A stretch of DNA of 64,000 bases from Helopsaltes ochotensis (GCA_013400155.1 VXBM01000232.1:434499-498498), one strand, 5' to 3'; shown: positions 25,829 to 38,989, counted from the stretch's first letter. Program-made: numbers and translations. Notes: a model not told the origin generated them from the sequence alone.

Positions 25829-25976
25829 CTGCTGCTTTAACTGATGTACTAATCTGTCCTTCTCTCGTTTAAGGGCCATTACTTCATCTTGAGTCTTCTT
25901 TTTCTTTGAAGCAGACAGCTCAAGCAAGGCAATATTTGCATCTTTTTCACTAATTGCAGCAAGCAAAGCTTCCTGT
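25829..25976 (-). CDS. ERC2: ERC2 (CAST/ELKS2) internal exon, C-terminal coiled coil
   Basis: This exon encodes about 48 complete residues of the long coiled coil of ERC2, a presynaptic active-zone scaffold known to bind RIM, Bassoon/Piccolo, Munc13 and liprin-alpha. On the minus strand the reading is QEALLAAISEKDANIALLEL, followed by SASKKKKTQDEVMALKREKD and RLVHQLKQQ. The KKKK run, the M of EVMALK and the H of LVHQLKQQ fit ERC2 better than its paralogue ERC1, which as I recall has SSSKKKTQEE, VAALK and LVQQL. The acceptor is TTATCAG before ACAGGAAGC and the donor is CAG followed by GTGGGGAG. The first base, A, completes a codon begun in the previous exon (K or R, then Q-E-A). The exon ends on a codon boundary. 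A second AG lies 4 nt inside the exon but would remove the conserved Q and shift phase. No in-frame stop occurs. The gene is certain to be ERC-family; ERC2 rather than ERC1 is well supported by the next exon. Confidence 0.96.
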
Positions 25977-27675
25977 CTGATAAAATAAAATTAAATTAAA
26001 GTTGTTAAATTCTCATTAAAACAGAATATATACTACTACACCACACTATGTGAGATGTTTCTTTCAATCACTAGGAGAACAATCACCTACCTTCTGAACA
26101 CTCTAAATAGCAAACATCGTCAGGTCTAAAAAAATCATGAAATAAACTGATTAACCAAAAATTTCTATTTATAGCCTTTTCGTTATTTGCTTCATCAAAC
26201 ATTTATCTCAGTCTATTTTACTACAACATGATATCTAATAACAGTTCTGTGAAATTTCTTGCCTTTAAGAATCCTTGATTTTTTTTTGCAATTCACTTTC
26301 CTGAATTTTACAATACCTTACACAAATCTCTTTTGACTTATTCAGATCACAGAGATTGAATAATAGAAATCAAATTTATATAGATAAAACCTATTTTTAT
26401 ATTATCCTGTTAACTTGGTGTCCTAGGGCCCTCAATGCAGGAATCTCTGGATATCTTCCTCATATTTATTTACATGTTTTCCTATGGATCTATTGTTACG
26501 TGTGTCAACACAAAAATATATTTCTAGAAGTAAAATACAAGTTTTTTGATTTGATTGCTCATGAGAAATCATTGACTTTGCAATCTTGACCCCTCAATTT
26601 TAGAGAGGAAACAGATTTCACAGCACTCAGATATATAAGGGACAACACAGACACTCGCAGGGGGGCATCACAAATAGTTTGTGAGGACATAAGACAAAGG
26701 CAATTTTTTACAACATGCACTTAAAAGCACAGATCTTGCAGTATCCTATACCCTAAAATGCTCATGCTCCAACAAGGCCATAATCTGTCCTTTAATTTCA
26801 TATATAAAAGAAATACGTTCACCTTCTGCAAACTATTTAGTGAGAGACTATGACTTATCAGCCAAAAAAGAGCACATAATATCTAATAGCTTTTATAAAA
26901 GAAAATGTTATGGCTTGTGCCTTTTCCCAGAACTATATAAGATCAATCATTAAAAAGTAAACATGGATAAATGAATCATAAATTAACCTTAGGCTCCAAC
27001 TGCTAATAAATGTAAGAATACGGCTCGTGAACTTCATACAGTCAAGGTGAGCTAAAAGTTTGGAATTCTCAGAGTCCTTTGCTTGCCAGCAAAAATGTCA
27101 AGAAAGTTATTTCACTTTTATTTTAAAGTTCCTAACGTATTGATATAAATATTTATAGGACAATATTTCTGATGGAGTCAAAGAAAAACAATCCATTTAT
27201 TTTAGCTGAAGTTATGTGACATGGATCAATTTTAGATAAACAGTTGCATTTTATTCATACACTCTAATAGTTTCATTTATTATTCTGTCTTGTTCATTCA
27301 AATCTCAGTTAAATGATGTTTAAAAGAGAATGTCATAAGACTCCAACAGTCTTAATTTAAATTACAGCTATGAATTATTTTAAATAACCAATATTAAACA
27401 AAAACTATATATCAGAATGTTTGCATATCCATAATGCTAATTTGAAATGAAATACAGGTCTATTGTTTTTCTATAAACCTCATAATAAGACATAAAAATT
27501 GCTGTGTAGTAATTTGTAGAAGACTGTCAGTTTGTTCACGTGTTGTGCTAAAGTACCTATTCCATAACATTTTCATTCAAATATTAATTTTTTAATGCAC
27601 CAAAATAGAAGAAAGGTGATTTGCTACTCTATTCATTGCCTCTGAACTTGCAGAAAGCAAGCAATTTATTATAAA

Positions 27676-27862
27676 ATCATGGAATGGTTTGCATTGGGAG
27701 GGACCCCAAAGCTCATCCAGTGCCACCTCTGCCACGGGCAGGGGTACCTCCCACTATCCCAGGGTGCTCCAAGTCCATCCAACCTGGCCTTGGACACTTC
27801 CAGGAATGGGGCAGCCACAGCTTCTCTGGGAAACCCGTGCCAGGACCTCTCTGCCCTCACAG
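27676..27862 (-). mobile_element. CR1 LINE 3' end, 5'-truncated
   Basis: The plus strand begins 'atcatggaatggtttgcatt', continues with 'aagctcatccagtgccacct', 'caacctggccttggacactt' and 'ctctgggaaacccgtgccag', and stops at 'ccctcacag'. This is the reverse complement of the classic avian CR1 3' UTR, whose sense strand ends in ATTCTATG-like repeats. The copy is clearly recognisable, about 190 bp, and truncated at its 5' end, as is usual for CR1. It lies in the ERC2 upstream intron in the same orientation as the gene. Several open frames overlap it on both strands and are artefacts of its GC-rich sequence. Confidence 0.95.
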
Positions 27863-28964
27863 ATATCAGCCATGATAACACAAGTTCTCTGGCAGAAATA
27901 AAGGTATTCTGTGACTTCAAAACCAAAGAAAAAGAAACAGCATATTGCATATAGGCATAAAATATGTTCTTCCAAATTAAATAAGGTTAGCTCTTCTGCA
28001 GTTTTCTGAGAGCACATTGTCATAAAATTACAGAGAAAAGTTAGTTAGAAGTGTAACAATGTTCCAGTTATAATACCTGCAGATAAAAATTAATATTACC
28101 ATCAAAAACTTACCTATTTTCATTGTGAGTTTGTTATTGAAATCTACATCTCAGAATTTCCAAGGTTTTAGAATATATTTAGGTTCATTCTTAAGTTGTG
28201 TAGGTTAACTCCATGCCAACCAGCCCCAATATAATATTTTTTGCTCTCTAATAGCAAATTCCACAGTAAATGCTTGTCACCCATGAGGTTTTTAATGATG
28301 TACAGTTATTTAACACATATTACAGCTGTAAAAAGCCAAAAATTGGAATAAAAGGTTAAAATTAGAGGCTGAAAATAACATGAAGCTATACTGAAATTTT
28401 GCTTCTCTGAAGTTTAGATCATGTCACTGCCTCTAAATTGGCAGTAAAAACACAAACCTGACAAGTGAGAAAGAAGAGTCAGAACTACTGAATTATTTGG
28501 TATCATTTCAACATCTGATAATAGGATTCAGTCGCATCCATATTTTGTTCATTGCCCACCAAAATGACTACACATTCTTGTGATCTTAACTGTTCTTCTG
28601 TGCAACATTCTCCACTCCACTTTAAAGTAACTGATGAGGTGAAATCTTTCATGGGAGAGGAGAGCCAATCAACATGCTTTGAAAAAACTGCACTCTGGAT
28701 TCTGAAGCTCCAAAGCCACAAAATTTTGCAGACCCTAGCATGTATTTTCTCAGCTGATGGGGATTTTCCTATCTTGGGAAAATGCTTGGGAAAATATGTA
28801 ACCAAACACTTTATTCCAGGAAACAATGACTCATATCAAGCACTTCCAGGAAGTGATGGTTCATAGGCATGTGGAATAGCTGCTGTCAAATAACACCACA
28901 AAAGTGGTCCACTGAGACACTCCAAGATTTGAATCAAACCCACAGCACATATATGTTTGAACTG

Positions 28965-28975
28965 CCCCCCCCCCC
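28965..28975 (+). repeat. C11 run
   Basis: Eleven consecutive C between 'aactg' and 'tcaaaa'. It stands out in AT-rich sequence. Confidence 0.95.
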
Positions 28976-29350
28976 TCAAAATTATTGCCAACATATTTTT
29001 AAAATCTTATCTTTTTAGTTAATTTAAGTGGAGCTGGGAGGCCTTAAACCTATGAATGTGGAGAGATGACTGCGTGATATGAGAGTGGAGATTTCTGTGG
29101 AAGTGCTTCCCCAGCATGTGGAATGATGAACAAATCAAATGCAAACTCACACTGCCAGCACTTCTGAGCCACCCAAGCGTGAGTCAGCCTCCATTCAGAA
29201 GCTGCAGTTATCTGAGAGACAAGGTGTTTTAGCCCGGGCACAGTGCCACACAATGTGCTGACTGCTTCCAGACTGGGGCTGGCTCACACAGCCTGCCCAG
29301 TGCGGGCACAGCACCTGTCTGTACAGACGTATTCCTGGATGTGTCAGCAT

Positions 29351-29378
29351 ATTATCCATGTTTATTAGCATGGATAAT
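29351..29378. repeat. 10-bp perfect inverted repeat
   Basis: Arms ATTATCCATG and CATGGATAAT around an 8-nt loop (tttattag), at the edge of a moderately GC-rich patch (29.05-29.34 kb). Confidence 0.95.
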
Positions 29379-30093
29379 CTGAACAGCAATAACCTCAGAT
29401 ATAAGGGGCATTTAACCAGGCATCCGGGTGAACAAGAGGCTGGCATAGCTGGACTGTATATTCTACTAAATGATATGTCGGTTGCTTTAATTCTTGTTAA
29501 TTAATTACGTCTGTACAGAGGGAAGACAGAGCAGCACAACAGATTATATTATTATTTTTCAGATGCAGGTTGTGACAGAGCACCTGAGGAAAGCCATGTC
29601 ATCCTTTACTCCTGCATGGTCTAGGATCCAGTCCCCACTAAGTCCCTGGAAGATAGAGGTTGAAGAAGACCTTGCCCACACTTGTGAGGCATTGAAAGTG
29701 AAGAGATCCAAACATTTATGAAGCTGCTTCTCAGGGCAGATGGGGATCTCTGCGTTGTCGTTTTCCAATTCATTACATCTTGCACACTGGTTTACCCACA
29801 TCTGTGAAAGTTGTTATGCTAGCGTGTCATACTTCAAGTTTCCTATGGAAGAACAAAACCTCATTGACAGAAGAGATTTATTTTAGCTATCCAGTGACCT
29901 TGCTAAAAAATTAACATCACTGTTTTTGCAGCAAATATTTGAAATGAGATTATCTGGCCACTAGGAACAAGGTTAAGGTGCCAGCAAAGTGGCTGACAAT
30001 AATGATTTTGTCACCTACAAACACGAAGTAACTTCATTCAGAAATGTAAGCTGGTAGCAAGGATTTTACCTAAATCTCTCAGGTAAGTCAGGT

Positions 30094-30150
30094 AAGCAGG
30101 TGTGAGGATGAAATATTAATGCTTACAATGGACAAGAGACAGACAAGAAA
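30094..30150 (+). repeat. Dispersed 57-bp direct repeat, copy 1
   Basis: A 57-bp segment beginning AAGCAGGTGTGAGGATGAAA and ending GACAAGAGACAGACAAGAAA. It recurs at 33363-33419 in the same orientation with 55 of 57 bases identical (the differences are an adjacent TG versus CA). Flanking sequences differ. Just upstream of this copy 'aggtaag' occurs twice within 16 bp. Confidence 0.97.
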
Positions 30151-33100
30151 ATGAAACTCATCATGAGTTTCAGTGCAAGAATTTTTGAAAATCAAGACCT
30201 GAACTGGCACCAAAAACAACATACAGTCTGATATACTCTCAGCTAACGTGCCTAAGAGTGTAAGCATAATTTATAATTCCAAATTATCTACTGTGTCAGG
30301 AAAAAAAAAGAACTAGCCAAATACAGTTCTACAGAGATGTTATCACTATTTGCAGCCAAAATGTCTCCTTATTGTTTAATAAATTACAGCAATAAAATAC
30401 ATTTTAAAATAATTTATTAGAGCAGTGGATTAAATTACATTCTTTAACAGTAATATTTATAAAGAGTAATCCCTTTTGGTATTAGTAGTTTTTCCTCTCT
30501 TTTTTTGGCAAACTAATCTGTTATACAAATAACACGGTAGTATTTTTAACAATTAAAAAAAAAATCATTCTAACTTTGCACAGTAAAAGTAAGTAAATGC
30601 TTGAATTAAAAAATACATGTTAAAACTAACAGCAAATGCTCCACATTGGTAATTATTTTTCTTTCACCTGCATAAAGTAATTCCTAGGATTCCCAACTTA
30701 TCTATCTTCCAGTATAATATGCTGCTTATTGCAAGGAGGGGAGGGAAAACTTTTCCCTGGAAAAGTAAAACTTATGAAATTAAATTTCTCGTCCTGTGGC
30801 AAAGGCTGACTGCAACAATCCACAGCAATCTCAGGCAAGTCTCCTGAATACTGAGCCAGTGAACAGAACAGTCTCTTAAAAAGCACACTCACAGCTGAGG
30901 GGTCTGGGCTGACAGTCTGAGGGCTTCCACTAAGAGGTACCAAGAAAATTTGCACAAAAATCTGACTATACTTAATATCACTTCATACTAAATACAAAAG
31001 AACAAGGAAAGAAACACTACCATTCTGATGGCCAGGAATTAATTTATTTACACAAGTTGTGTTCTATCCAAAATTCTAGTTTGTATAATATTTTCACTAA
31101 CTTATGAATAATGGTACTTGTTACATTTCAACAAGGCTTCAGAATTTTCATGCGCCATGAAGACAGGAATAAAATTGGTCTTTAGAAACCAAAGAGGCTG
31201 TCTAGAAAAGTAAGGAGAAACTCCATATTGATGATCCATTGTGAATAAGACAAGTATCATATTAAGAAGTAAAAAAGAAAATAGACTGCAATGCAGAAGT
31301 GACTCTTCATCTACACAAAAGGTATTAGCTAAAATACTGAAATCCAGTACTCTCTGAAAAATGTGGGAAAAGGCAGAGAAATGATTGATGAGAAAACATC
31401 AGGAAAAACTACAATAGTCTGTGAGTGACAATATGAGAACTTAAAATGCTATATCAAATTGAAATATAACTTCTATTTTCTATATTCATGGCCCACAGAG
31501 CAAGAAACAATGTCCATAAATTGCAGAAGAAAGCAGCAAATTTTTTCCTCCCAATATAAAGCCAAGGTGTAATGATAATGGTCATTCCTCAGTGATGGTC
31601 AAATACAAAGATTCCTTTCCTTGGAGGGGAATGATCAATTATTAATCTGATAACAGAGATAGCTTTTAAAGAAACAAAAAGTATAAAATAATATAAATCT
31701 TTTAGTAAAGTCACTGGAAGTAGTGTCAAAGAAAAATCTGAATTAAAAAAAAAATACCTTACATAGGATTAGAGAAAGCAGATGATAGCAAAGTAACTCA
31801 ATTATAAATGTTACATAACACCTGAAAAATGCAATCTCACGGATCTCTAGCAATACATACACATTTGTGAAAGCATCTGTCCTGGAGCGAAAAAATTACT
31901 TAATATGAAAAGGAAGTCTTACATACTAGAAGGGAAGATAAGATAATATAAGAAGAAATAAATCCATGAAAATCTCTGTTGAATGCCAAACTGAAAAAGT
32001 ATATTGTATACAGTATTTTATCAAACTTCAGCCTAAACAAATGTCAAATGGAATAATTTCTTTAACAAATATGGGCAACAACTGAGGAAAAAGGATTTCT
32101 CACTAGCATATATTTAGTCAAGATTAACTAAGGATAAAAAAATGTACTAAGAACAGATTTAATAACCCTAAGCTGTCATTCAGCTAGTAGGAGGTATTCA
32201 AGATACAGCTAATAAAACACAAAAAAATGGTTCTAACCACCCACAAAAAAATCTCAGTAGTATAAAACACTGAAGGATGACCACTAAGATAAATGCTTTC
32301 TTTTGAGAGCTGCTTTACAGTTAACCTTCTTAAAGAGTCTCCCAGAAACCTCTAATCATAATACATTGCATCGCCACTTATCACAGTCAATTTAGAAGTG
32401 AGCTCTGTAAACACTCCTGCCTCACTCCCCACCTCTGTTAGTCTAAGAATAATTTTTTGAGCTTTAATAAAAGAACCCATGACAACTTTTTGGGAGGTGG
32501 GGTGAGTTCTTAAAAACAGTCCAATTGTAACCTAATAGAATTCCAAGATGAAGATTTATAGAAACAAGACCTTCTAATGAGAACTTTTACTGCCTTTTCT
32601 CCTTAAGCTGTCCTCCAAAAAATACAGAAGTGCAATTTAAAAAGTCACTATTAAAGCTAAATCAAGTCCGAAATGTTTGAACTAATGATACACAGTACAG
32701 TACTCAGCCCACTTCTTACGTGCTAATCATACTGAAGGACAAAAAAAAGCCAGTTCAATCAACTTTTTCACTTTAATTATTGTTTTCTTTCCCTCATGAC
32801 CCCCAGTATTCAACCTTAAGTTCAGTAGGAGGTGACTAGAGATAGACGGTGATGAGAGATCCTGTTTGAAACAGCTTCTCTCTGTCACTCCTAAAGCAAA
32901 TAAATGGTTTGTTAAAACATGCTGTTAATCCATTATGGATGTGCATGCAACTTAGAAAACAAACTTCAGAATATTATTGGTATTTTAAAGCTTTCTCTGG
33001 CAGAAAATTTATCTCTCCAATTGCTTGACAAAAGTACATTTATAGATCACTCCTTTTAAATGAATAATTATCTTCCACTGTATTCAAAGAACAAGCCCCT

Positions 33101-33362
33101 TCTAAATACTCTCAGAAGACAAAGACAGCATGAAATGGCATTTTGGGTTGCCCTGGTTCCCTTAACAGCAAACACAGACAACTATTGATGCTCCACAGCA
33201 CAAACACACCAAGAAAGGGCTGCTCCATTAAGTGTGGGACAGAAAAAGGGCGACCTGCTCTTACACACCCCACTCCACACTCCAACCCACCAAGCACTTC
33301 TTCTCCTCACATTATCCAAGTATCAAATCTTGAACTTTCCATATGATCAAGTCTTCTGATGG

Positions 33363-33419
33363 AAGCAGGTGTGAGGATGAAATATTAATGCTTACAACAG
33401 ACAAGAGACAGACAAGAAA
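33363..33419 (+). repeat. Dispersed 57-bp direct repeat, copy 2
   Basis: Second copy of the 57-bp unit, 3.27 kb from the first, with two adjacent substitutions (CA in place of TG). Both copies end at the same base and then diverge (this one continues 'tagtctc', copy 1 continues 'atgaaac'). It could be a local duplication, filler from break repair, or two copies of an unrecognised interspersed repeat. Confidence 0.97.
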
Positions 33420-33934
33420 TAGTCTCTATATTACACCTGCATTAGATTTATATTAGATGTAGATTGGACTAAAATGAAGGAGAAAAGGGAAGATTCATCT
33501 GTTCTAAGGTGAAATTTCAGAGTAAAAGGAAAGAAGCAAAAGAGAGGACCTGATTCTGAATAATCTCAAAGGAGTTTCTTGACAAAGCAGCTTCCTCATC
33601 CATCTCTCCTTTTCCTCCATTCTACCTCCCCAGAGCTCCAGTTCATTACTCCCATAATTACACATCTACTTACAACTCCCACATTTCCATTGGCAATTTC
33701 AAATTATTCAATTTTTTCCTTGTAAACAGCAATTTGAAATGTCCATAAAGGTCCTTTGTTGAGGAAACAAAACTAATTCAGATTTTAAAAAGCAAAGAAA
33801 GAACTTAATGCCCATCTTTTAGGATTAGTTTTCAACTTAGAAGTAGCCACTCAACTGGCCTTTGAATTCTTGGAACTTTTCCAAGCCCTATAACATTGTA
33901 CTTCTGATGTCTCAATAATTTATATTTTAGAAAT

Positions 33935-34030
33935 GACAGATAAGTAAAACAGAGGCCCCAGAAAAGACATTGTGAAAGCAATTACATCATAGTTTCATAG
34001 ATCATGCTTCCATAACCACTGCACTATCAC
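33935..34030. repeat. Possible MIR-like SINE remnant
   Basis: The plus strand shows 'gacagataagtaaaacagag' then 'gccccagaaaagac', and later 'ataaccactgcactatc'. This resembles the order of blocks in the reverse complement of an ancient MIR core SINE (the stretch around 'gaaactgaggcccagag' and, further on, 'ccactgcactat'). Divergence is high, and the identification could be chance. Confidence 0.25.
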
Positions 34031-35695
34031 TTCATTCAAATAGGCAGCATTGTTCACACAGGAGTAGATGGAACAAGCTTCAGATTGTGTGAGAAATGCA
34101 GAGGAAAAAATAATTCACAGTCCTGCAAAACACAGCAGAAAAAATGAGATGACAATTATTCCTGAGTTTGCAGCTTTTTACTGGAACAGGCTCCTGTTGC
34201 TCATTTGGCTTTGTTTGATTCTCCACAGGAATGACCAAGACTCGGATAAAATATGCCACAGCCCAAAGCGGTGCAGAAATGGGGATTGCTGGGAAGAAGA
34301 ACAATGGGATCTGAGTACAGGGGATTGTGTTACAGCACAACATGGCACTGCACAGGGTCCACCTAAGTTAAACAGGAAAACAAAACTACAGGTGATCTGT
34401 CATTGTCAGCCCTCTCATCCTTCAACAACGCTTTTTTTGTTTATAGAGGGCTAAGATAAAAGTGGTTTAGAGGAGGAATGGTTGAATCTTTAGAATGCAG
34501 TCCTTGGTAATGTTTTTGAACTGCCAAATAAAGGCTTACACTTGGAAAAATTTTACTATTAAGAGTAATTATGGTTTTAATAAATTTGCAGAGAATTCAA
34601 AATATTTGAGCCAAGACATATAAAACTGAGAATCAGAAATGCGATATTAAAAAAAACACCGATCTTTGTTTTTTAATTTTTGTTACTTGTAGTCTGTCCT
34701 TAACATTGAATTTACAATGTATTCCAAACAACCATTTGTTGCAAAGTACCGTTATATTAAGGAACCAGTTGGACTTTTTTCAACTTTTAATAAATGCTGA
34801 TCAAGAAAATTATCCACACAAACAAAAATATACAAAACTCTATTTCCTTCCTTTCCACTGGAAATTTAAGAAAAAGATTAATCTGGTTTTAAAAGAAGTA
34901 ACTTAAGGTCTTCCTTCTAATTTTCAGGATACTACAAAGAGCTGCCCTTTGAACAACAAACATAAAACTCATAAAATCCAATGTAGATCAAACTGAAATT
35001 GAAAATATGTCACAAATTGGCTCCATATAGAAATCATTACAAATATATTAGAACTTATGCCTTGAGCTTTACAGTGTATTAGAAGGCAATTTTGACAAAC
35101 CGCCTGGGCACCTACAGAATTAACAGACCGCACTTTCTTGGCAGTGCATAATTCATATTTGATAACTGATTTGAGGGCACAGCTTAAATGCTCAATTACT
35201 AAATAGGACGTGAGACCAGTGTAAACCAGTGCTATATAAATTCCACCAGTCACAAATACATGTCAGACTACACTCTGTATGTGAACCTGAAATCAAGAAA
35301 CCCCTCAGATGTTTGAATAAACACCTCTAACACACAGCCCCCAAGAAGGCTGATATTTTCATATTTTGACTATTTAAATTTAAATCTGTGAAGTCAGAAA
35401 CATAATTATCTTTATTAGTATGATGACATTCACCACTTCTTTCTACATTAAGAGTGTGTGATAGAAGTTACATAGCTTAATTTGATTGATACAGGAAATT
35501 CTACCAATTGTTACAACTCCACATTTTTATTTTGTAAAATTATGTTTTTGTTAAATTTCCCTGGTTTATAAGGTATTGCTAGGCACAGAAGAAACTTTAC
35601 CATAACATTTTTACAATTTCACTATGTCTGGAACTACTGGAGCAAGCCACAGAAAATCAAGTATTAACACCAATAAGCATTGGAGCTAATAAAAA

Positions 35696-35700
<5 letters not shown>

Positions 35701-35742
<42 letters not shown>
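35701..35742 (+). repeat. Poly(A) tract, 42 A
   Basis: An uninterrupted run of 42 A after 'gctaataaaaaaaatt' and before 'tttaatttt'. No retroposed gene or SINE body is recognisable to its left and no target-site duplication is evident. Confidence 0.95.
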
Positions 35743-35745
<3 letters not shown>

Positions 35746-35766
35746 AATTTTATTTCTTCTCTAACT

Positions 35767-35804
35767 AGCAGGCCACAATTCCTTTAGCAGGCCACAATTC
35801 CTTT
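35767..35804 (+). repeat. 19-bp perfect tandem duplication
   Basis: The unit AGCAGGCCACAATTCCTTT occurs twice head to tail (35767-35785 and 35786-35804) and is followed by AG. The two copies are identical, suggesting a recent duplication. Confidence 0.97.
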
Positions 35805-35827
35805 AGGTGTGGGATGTCTAAAGATCT

Positions 35828-35856
35828 AAATGCTCTTAAGATGCCTAAGAGCATTT
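35828..35856. repeat. 11-bp perfect inverted repeat
   Basis: Arms AAATGCTCTTA and TAAGAGCATTT around a 7-nt loop (agatgcc). It lies within 90 bp of the 42-A tract and the 19-bp tandem duplication. Confidence 0.95.
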
Positions 35857-37246
35857 TATCAGAGCATATTTATTGATACCCTGACATCATTATCTCAGTG
35901 GAAAAAAAACCCCCAAACTTCATTTTTAATAAAATACTGCATACTCAAAATACAGCATATGAAATTAATAACTATAAAATAGAGAAGAATCAGTAACAAC
36001 AATGAAAGCCTGGAGTAGGAAGAAGATACTTAATTTATAAGGAGAGAGGAAATTAGGCAGCAGCACACAAATATTTCTCTAATTAGTATCTTAAAAGATT
36101 GGGAACGAAAGAGATAGGATACCACATGATGTTATTTAACTATATGACTTCCCTGCTAATGTAGCTATTCACAAGCATTGCCAGAAGCATGAAGACCTCA
36201 CATGATTCAACTTTGCATTAATAAGTTTTCTCATTGATCTTCTTTGGTGGGTTAACTGTTTCAAAATCTGTTTCTGACTAAGAAAACATTTTAGGAAATG
36301 CATATGTAGAGTCTTGGAGCTCTAAAATAACCCACACTGGCTCACAGTGAAGACACTTTGTGCTGACTTTCTCAAAGCAGACTAAAGAGGTATAACCCGT
36401 ATCTGATCAGGTTTCGAGTCCACAGGACTGATGTTGGAATGGCAATAAGGAGTCATCACAGTAGAAACAACAGAACTGAGATATCTTAATACAGTTCATA
36501 ATGAATTGTAGCATGTTTTGTCTTGACAAACAACTTCTTACACATCATACCAAACTAAGACTTGAAGTCCCTGTTGATTTCAATAGCATTTCTGATAGTC
36601 CTTAGCAAAACTTCTTAAACTTAGACTTTTATTCCGGGATAAAAAGGTTTGCTTTTGTGCTAAGATCAAGTTGGTTCAACTTCTAGTATAAAAATAGGTA
36701 ATAAAATTACTTAATCCATAGGACTACACTGGTTACTGAAAATCAGTACTAGATGATACTTTTGAAATTATCAAAATCACTGAACTGGAATTAAAAAAAA
36801 ACTGTATGGCTCTTATTGTTCGTTGGGTAAGTCAATCAAACTGTTTTTTCTTTCTCGTCAGTATTTTAGCCATCATCTCTTTCCAGTGTTAGAAAAGTTC
36901 CCTCTCAAGCTATCAGCCATGTCTGTGTCAGAAATTAACTGGTCTAGTCAGGTATTCTCATTATATGTTAAAATAACTAGGATGAATCTTCTTGGGAAAA
37001 GAGAGTATTGAGACTTTCTCAGAAGTAGCTACCAAACACACGTCAGATGGCAAAATCAGGTTTCCCCAGGGATAGTCCTACAAGAGGTATGTTTGCAGGA
37101 ACATTTGAATTAATAAAGATTGCTAAATTTCTACAGTGGCTATGGTACAAAAATCTATAAATTCCTTCCAAAACATATGACATGGACTGTCCATCTAACA
37201 AAAATTAATAGTACTTTTGGAAAAATAACCAAATTCAGCCATTAGA

Positions 37247-37277
37247 AAACCAACCAACCAACCAAACAAACAAACCC
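37247..37277 (+). repeat. (CCAA)n/(CAAA)n microsatellite
   Basis: Four CCAA-type units run into three CAAA-type units, ending CCC. Confidence 0.95.
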
Positions 37278-38989
37278 AATGCTTTAGAATCAAATAGAGA
37301 ACATGTTCTAGGGCTTCTGCCCATGATTGATTTTTTTAAGCTATGTACAAAGTTGCATACTTACTGCAACCACAGATAAGCTCTAGAATCCAAAACAACA
37401 GAAAAATTAAATATTTCTGAGCAGTATTTTGAACATTACCTGAATCAACAGCACATCTGGAAAGAATTGTGGCAGAATCAGCCTAAGAAGTAGTTGCTAA
37501 GGAAAATGCTGGCTGAAATTGCTATCCGGGTGGCCTTGTGACTCACAAATAATGTGATCCATTTTCAGATGAGCTGTCACTAGAAGGAGGAATGCTAATA
37601 GAAGTGCCATTGCTATGAGAAATGAAACAGCAGCTGTTAATTTCTGCAATGAGCAGAGATTCAGTACAGGTGGGAGGAAATAATGGCACCTCAGCTGCTC
37701 AAAGAAACCAGAAGTAACCAAATAAAAGTCTAGATACAAAAGTAGGTGGAGGATGTTTTTCCTGTTGCACAAAAGGAACCACTTTAGTCACTACAACTCA
37801 ACTCTGCAGGTACCTCTGCTGCTGAATGTGCACTCCAGTAAAAAAGAAAATGCACACTCTCAGAATACAAAACATGAAATATTCTAGACGTTACTTTAAA
37901 GCATATGAGAACCATGCTAGCTGGCTACAACAATACTTACCCAAGTAAGAAAGTAACACAAATACTTGCCAAAAAGATGCTGAAAGAAAGAGATTACCTT
38001 TCTGGACTAGACAATTAACCAAAACACAGTAAGTTCACATCAGGATCTAGCACAAAGAAATTTTATCTATGTCTGCCTTATTTTTTCCAAAAAAAGAGAA
38101 AGGCATACAGGTTATTATTGTATGGATTACAAAACCCTGTGATTTAACAACAGAAAACAAAGTTTTAGTTAACAAAGAACTGAGGTATTTCTAAATGTAG
38201 GAAACACTATGTAAAAACCTAATAAATAAAAGATTTAAATTATGTAAAACTACATTCAAGTATTAAAAACCTGGCAAAGATGTAGTTGGTTTGATTGTTC
38301 TACTCATGTTAAAGCTACCTTTTGAACACTTCTCACGGTTCTACAGTTAAGGTTGACTTCAGCTTATCCTTAAGGCAGAGATTGGTATTATACAAAGTAC
38401 AAAGGAACAAAGTATGTTCCTCCCCAAATTACTTCCATGCTTCTGAACATTAGTGGAAGTTACTCTGTAATGAACAATTACTAACAGCTACAATTGTTTG
38501 GAAGGAACAGAGTCCATATGATGTTTATAAAGGCTGACATATTCAGTTCACATTTACAGGAAGCAGAGTAGCTTGAAGCAAGAGAGCTGAACCCATCATA
38601 TCCGTGCTGACTACCTAAGTGAAAAGCAAACCAGCAAAGTGTATGAGAACACAATTTCACATGTGTTGGCAATACCTCCAAAATATGTTTTCTAAGAAAA
38701 CACTGTCTCAGAAACTCATACAGTAAAGAAAATTATTTTTATTTCTCTGTAATCAATACAGTGAATAGGACACATGCACAATACAATAAAAGGAGGAGCT
38801 GCTAATAGATATTTCCTCAATAGCTATTTTTTCAACAGGTAGAATAACTCCTACTGGTTATAATTAAATACTGGTGTTAGCCAGTGAATTTTTGATGCAT
38901 GGGGAATACTAAATGGAGATTAATTTTTTAGTTCTTTCCATTTGACTGTAACCAATGTCATTAGTTGCCAACTTTTTTGTATCTGAAAA

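Noticed and set aside
25679..25966. 95-codon minus-strand open frame taken as one protein
   Set aside because: Only the first part is the ERC2 exon; the rest is read-through past a clear GT donor at 25827-25828.
27669..27954. Several overlapping open frames on both strands
   Set aside because: They are translations of the CR1 3' UTR, which is non-coding.
34068..34454. 128-codon plus-strand open frame (MEQASDCVRNAEEK...)
   Set aside because: No known domain, an overlapping open frame on the other strand, and intronic context; length is compatible with chance.
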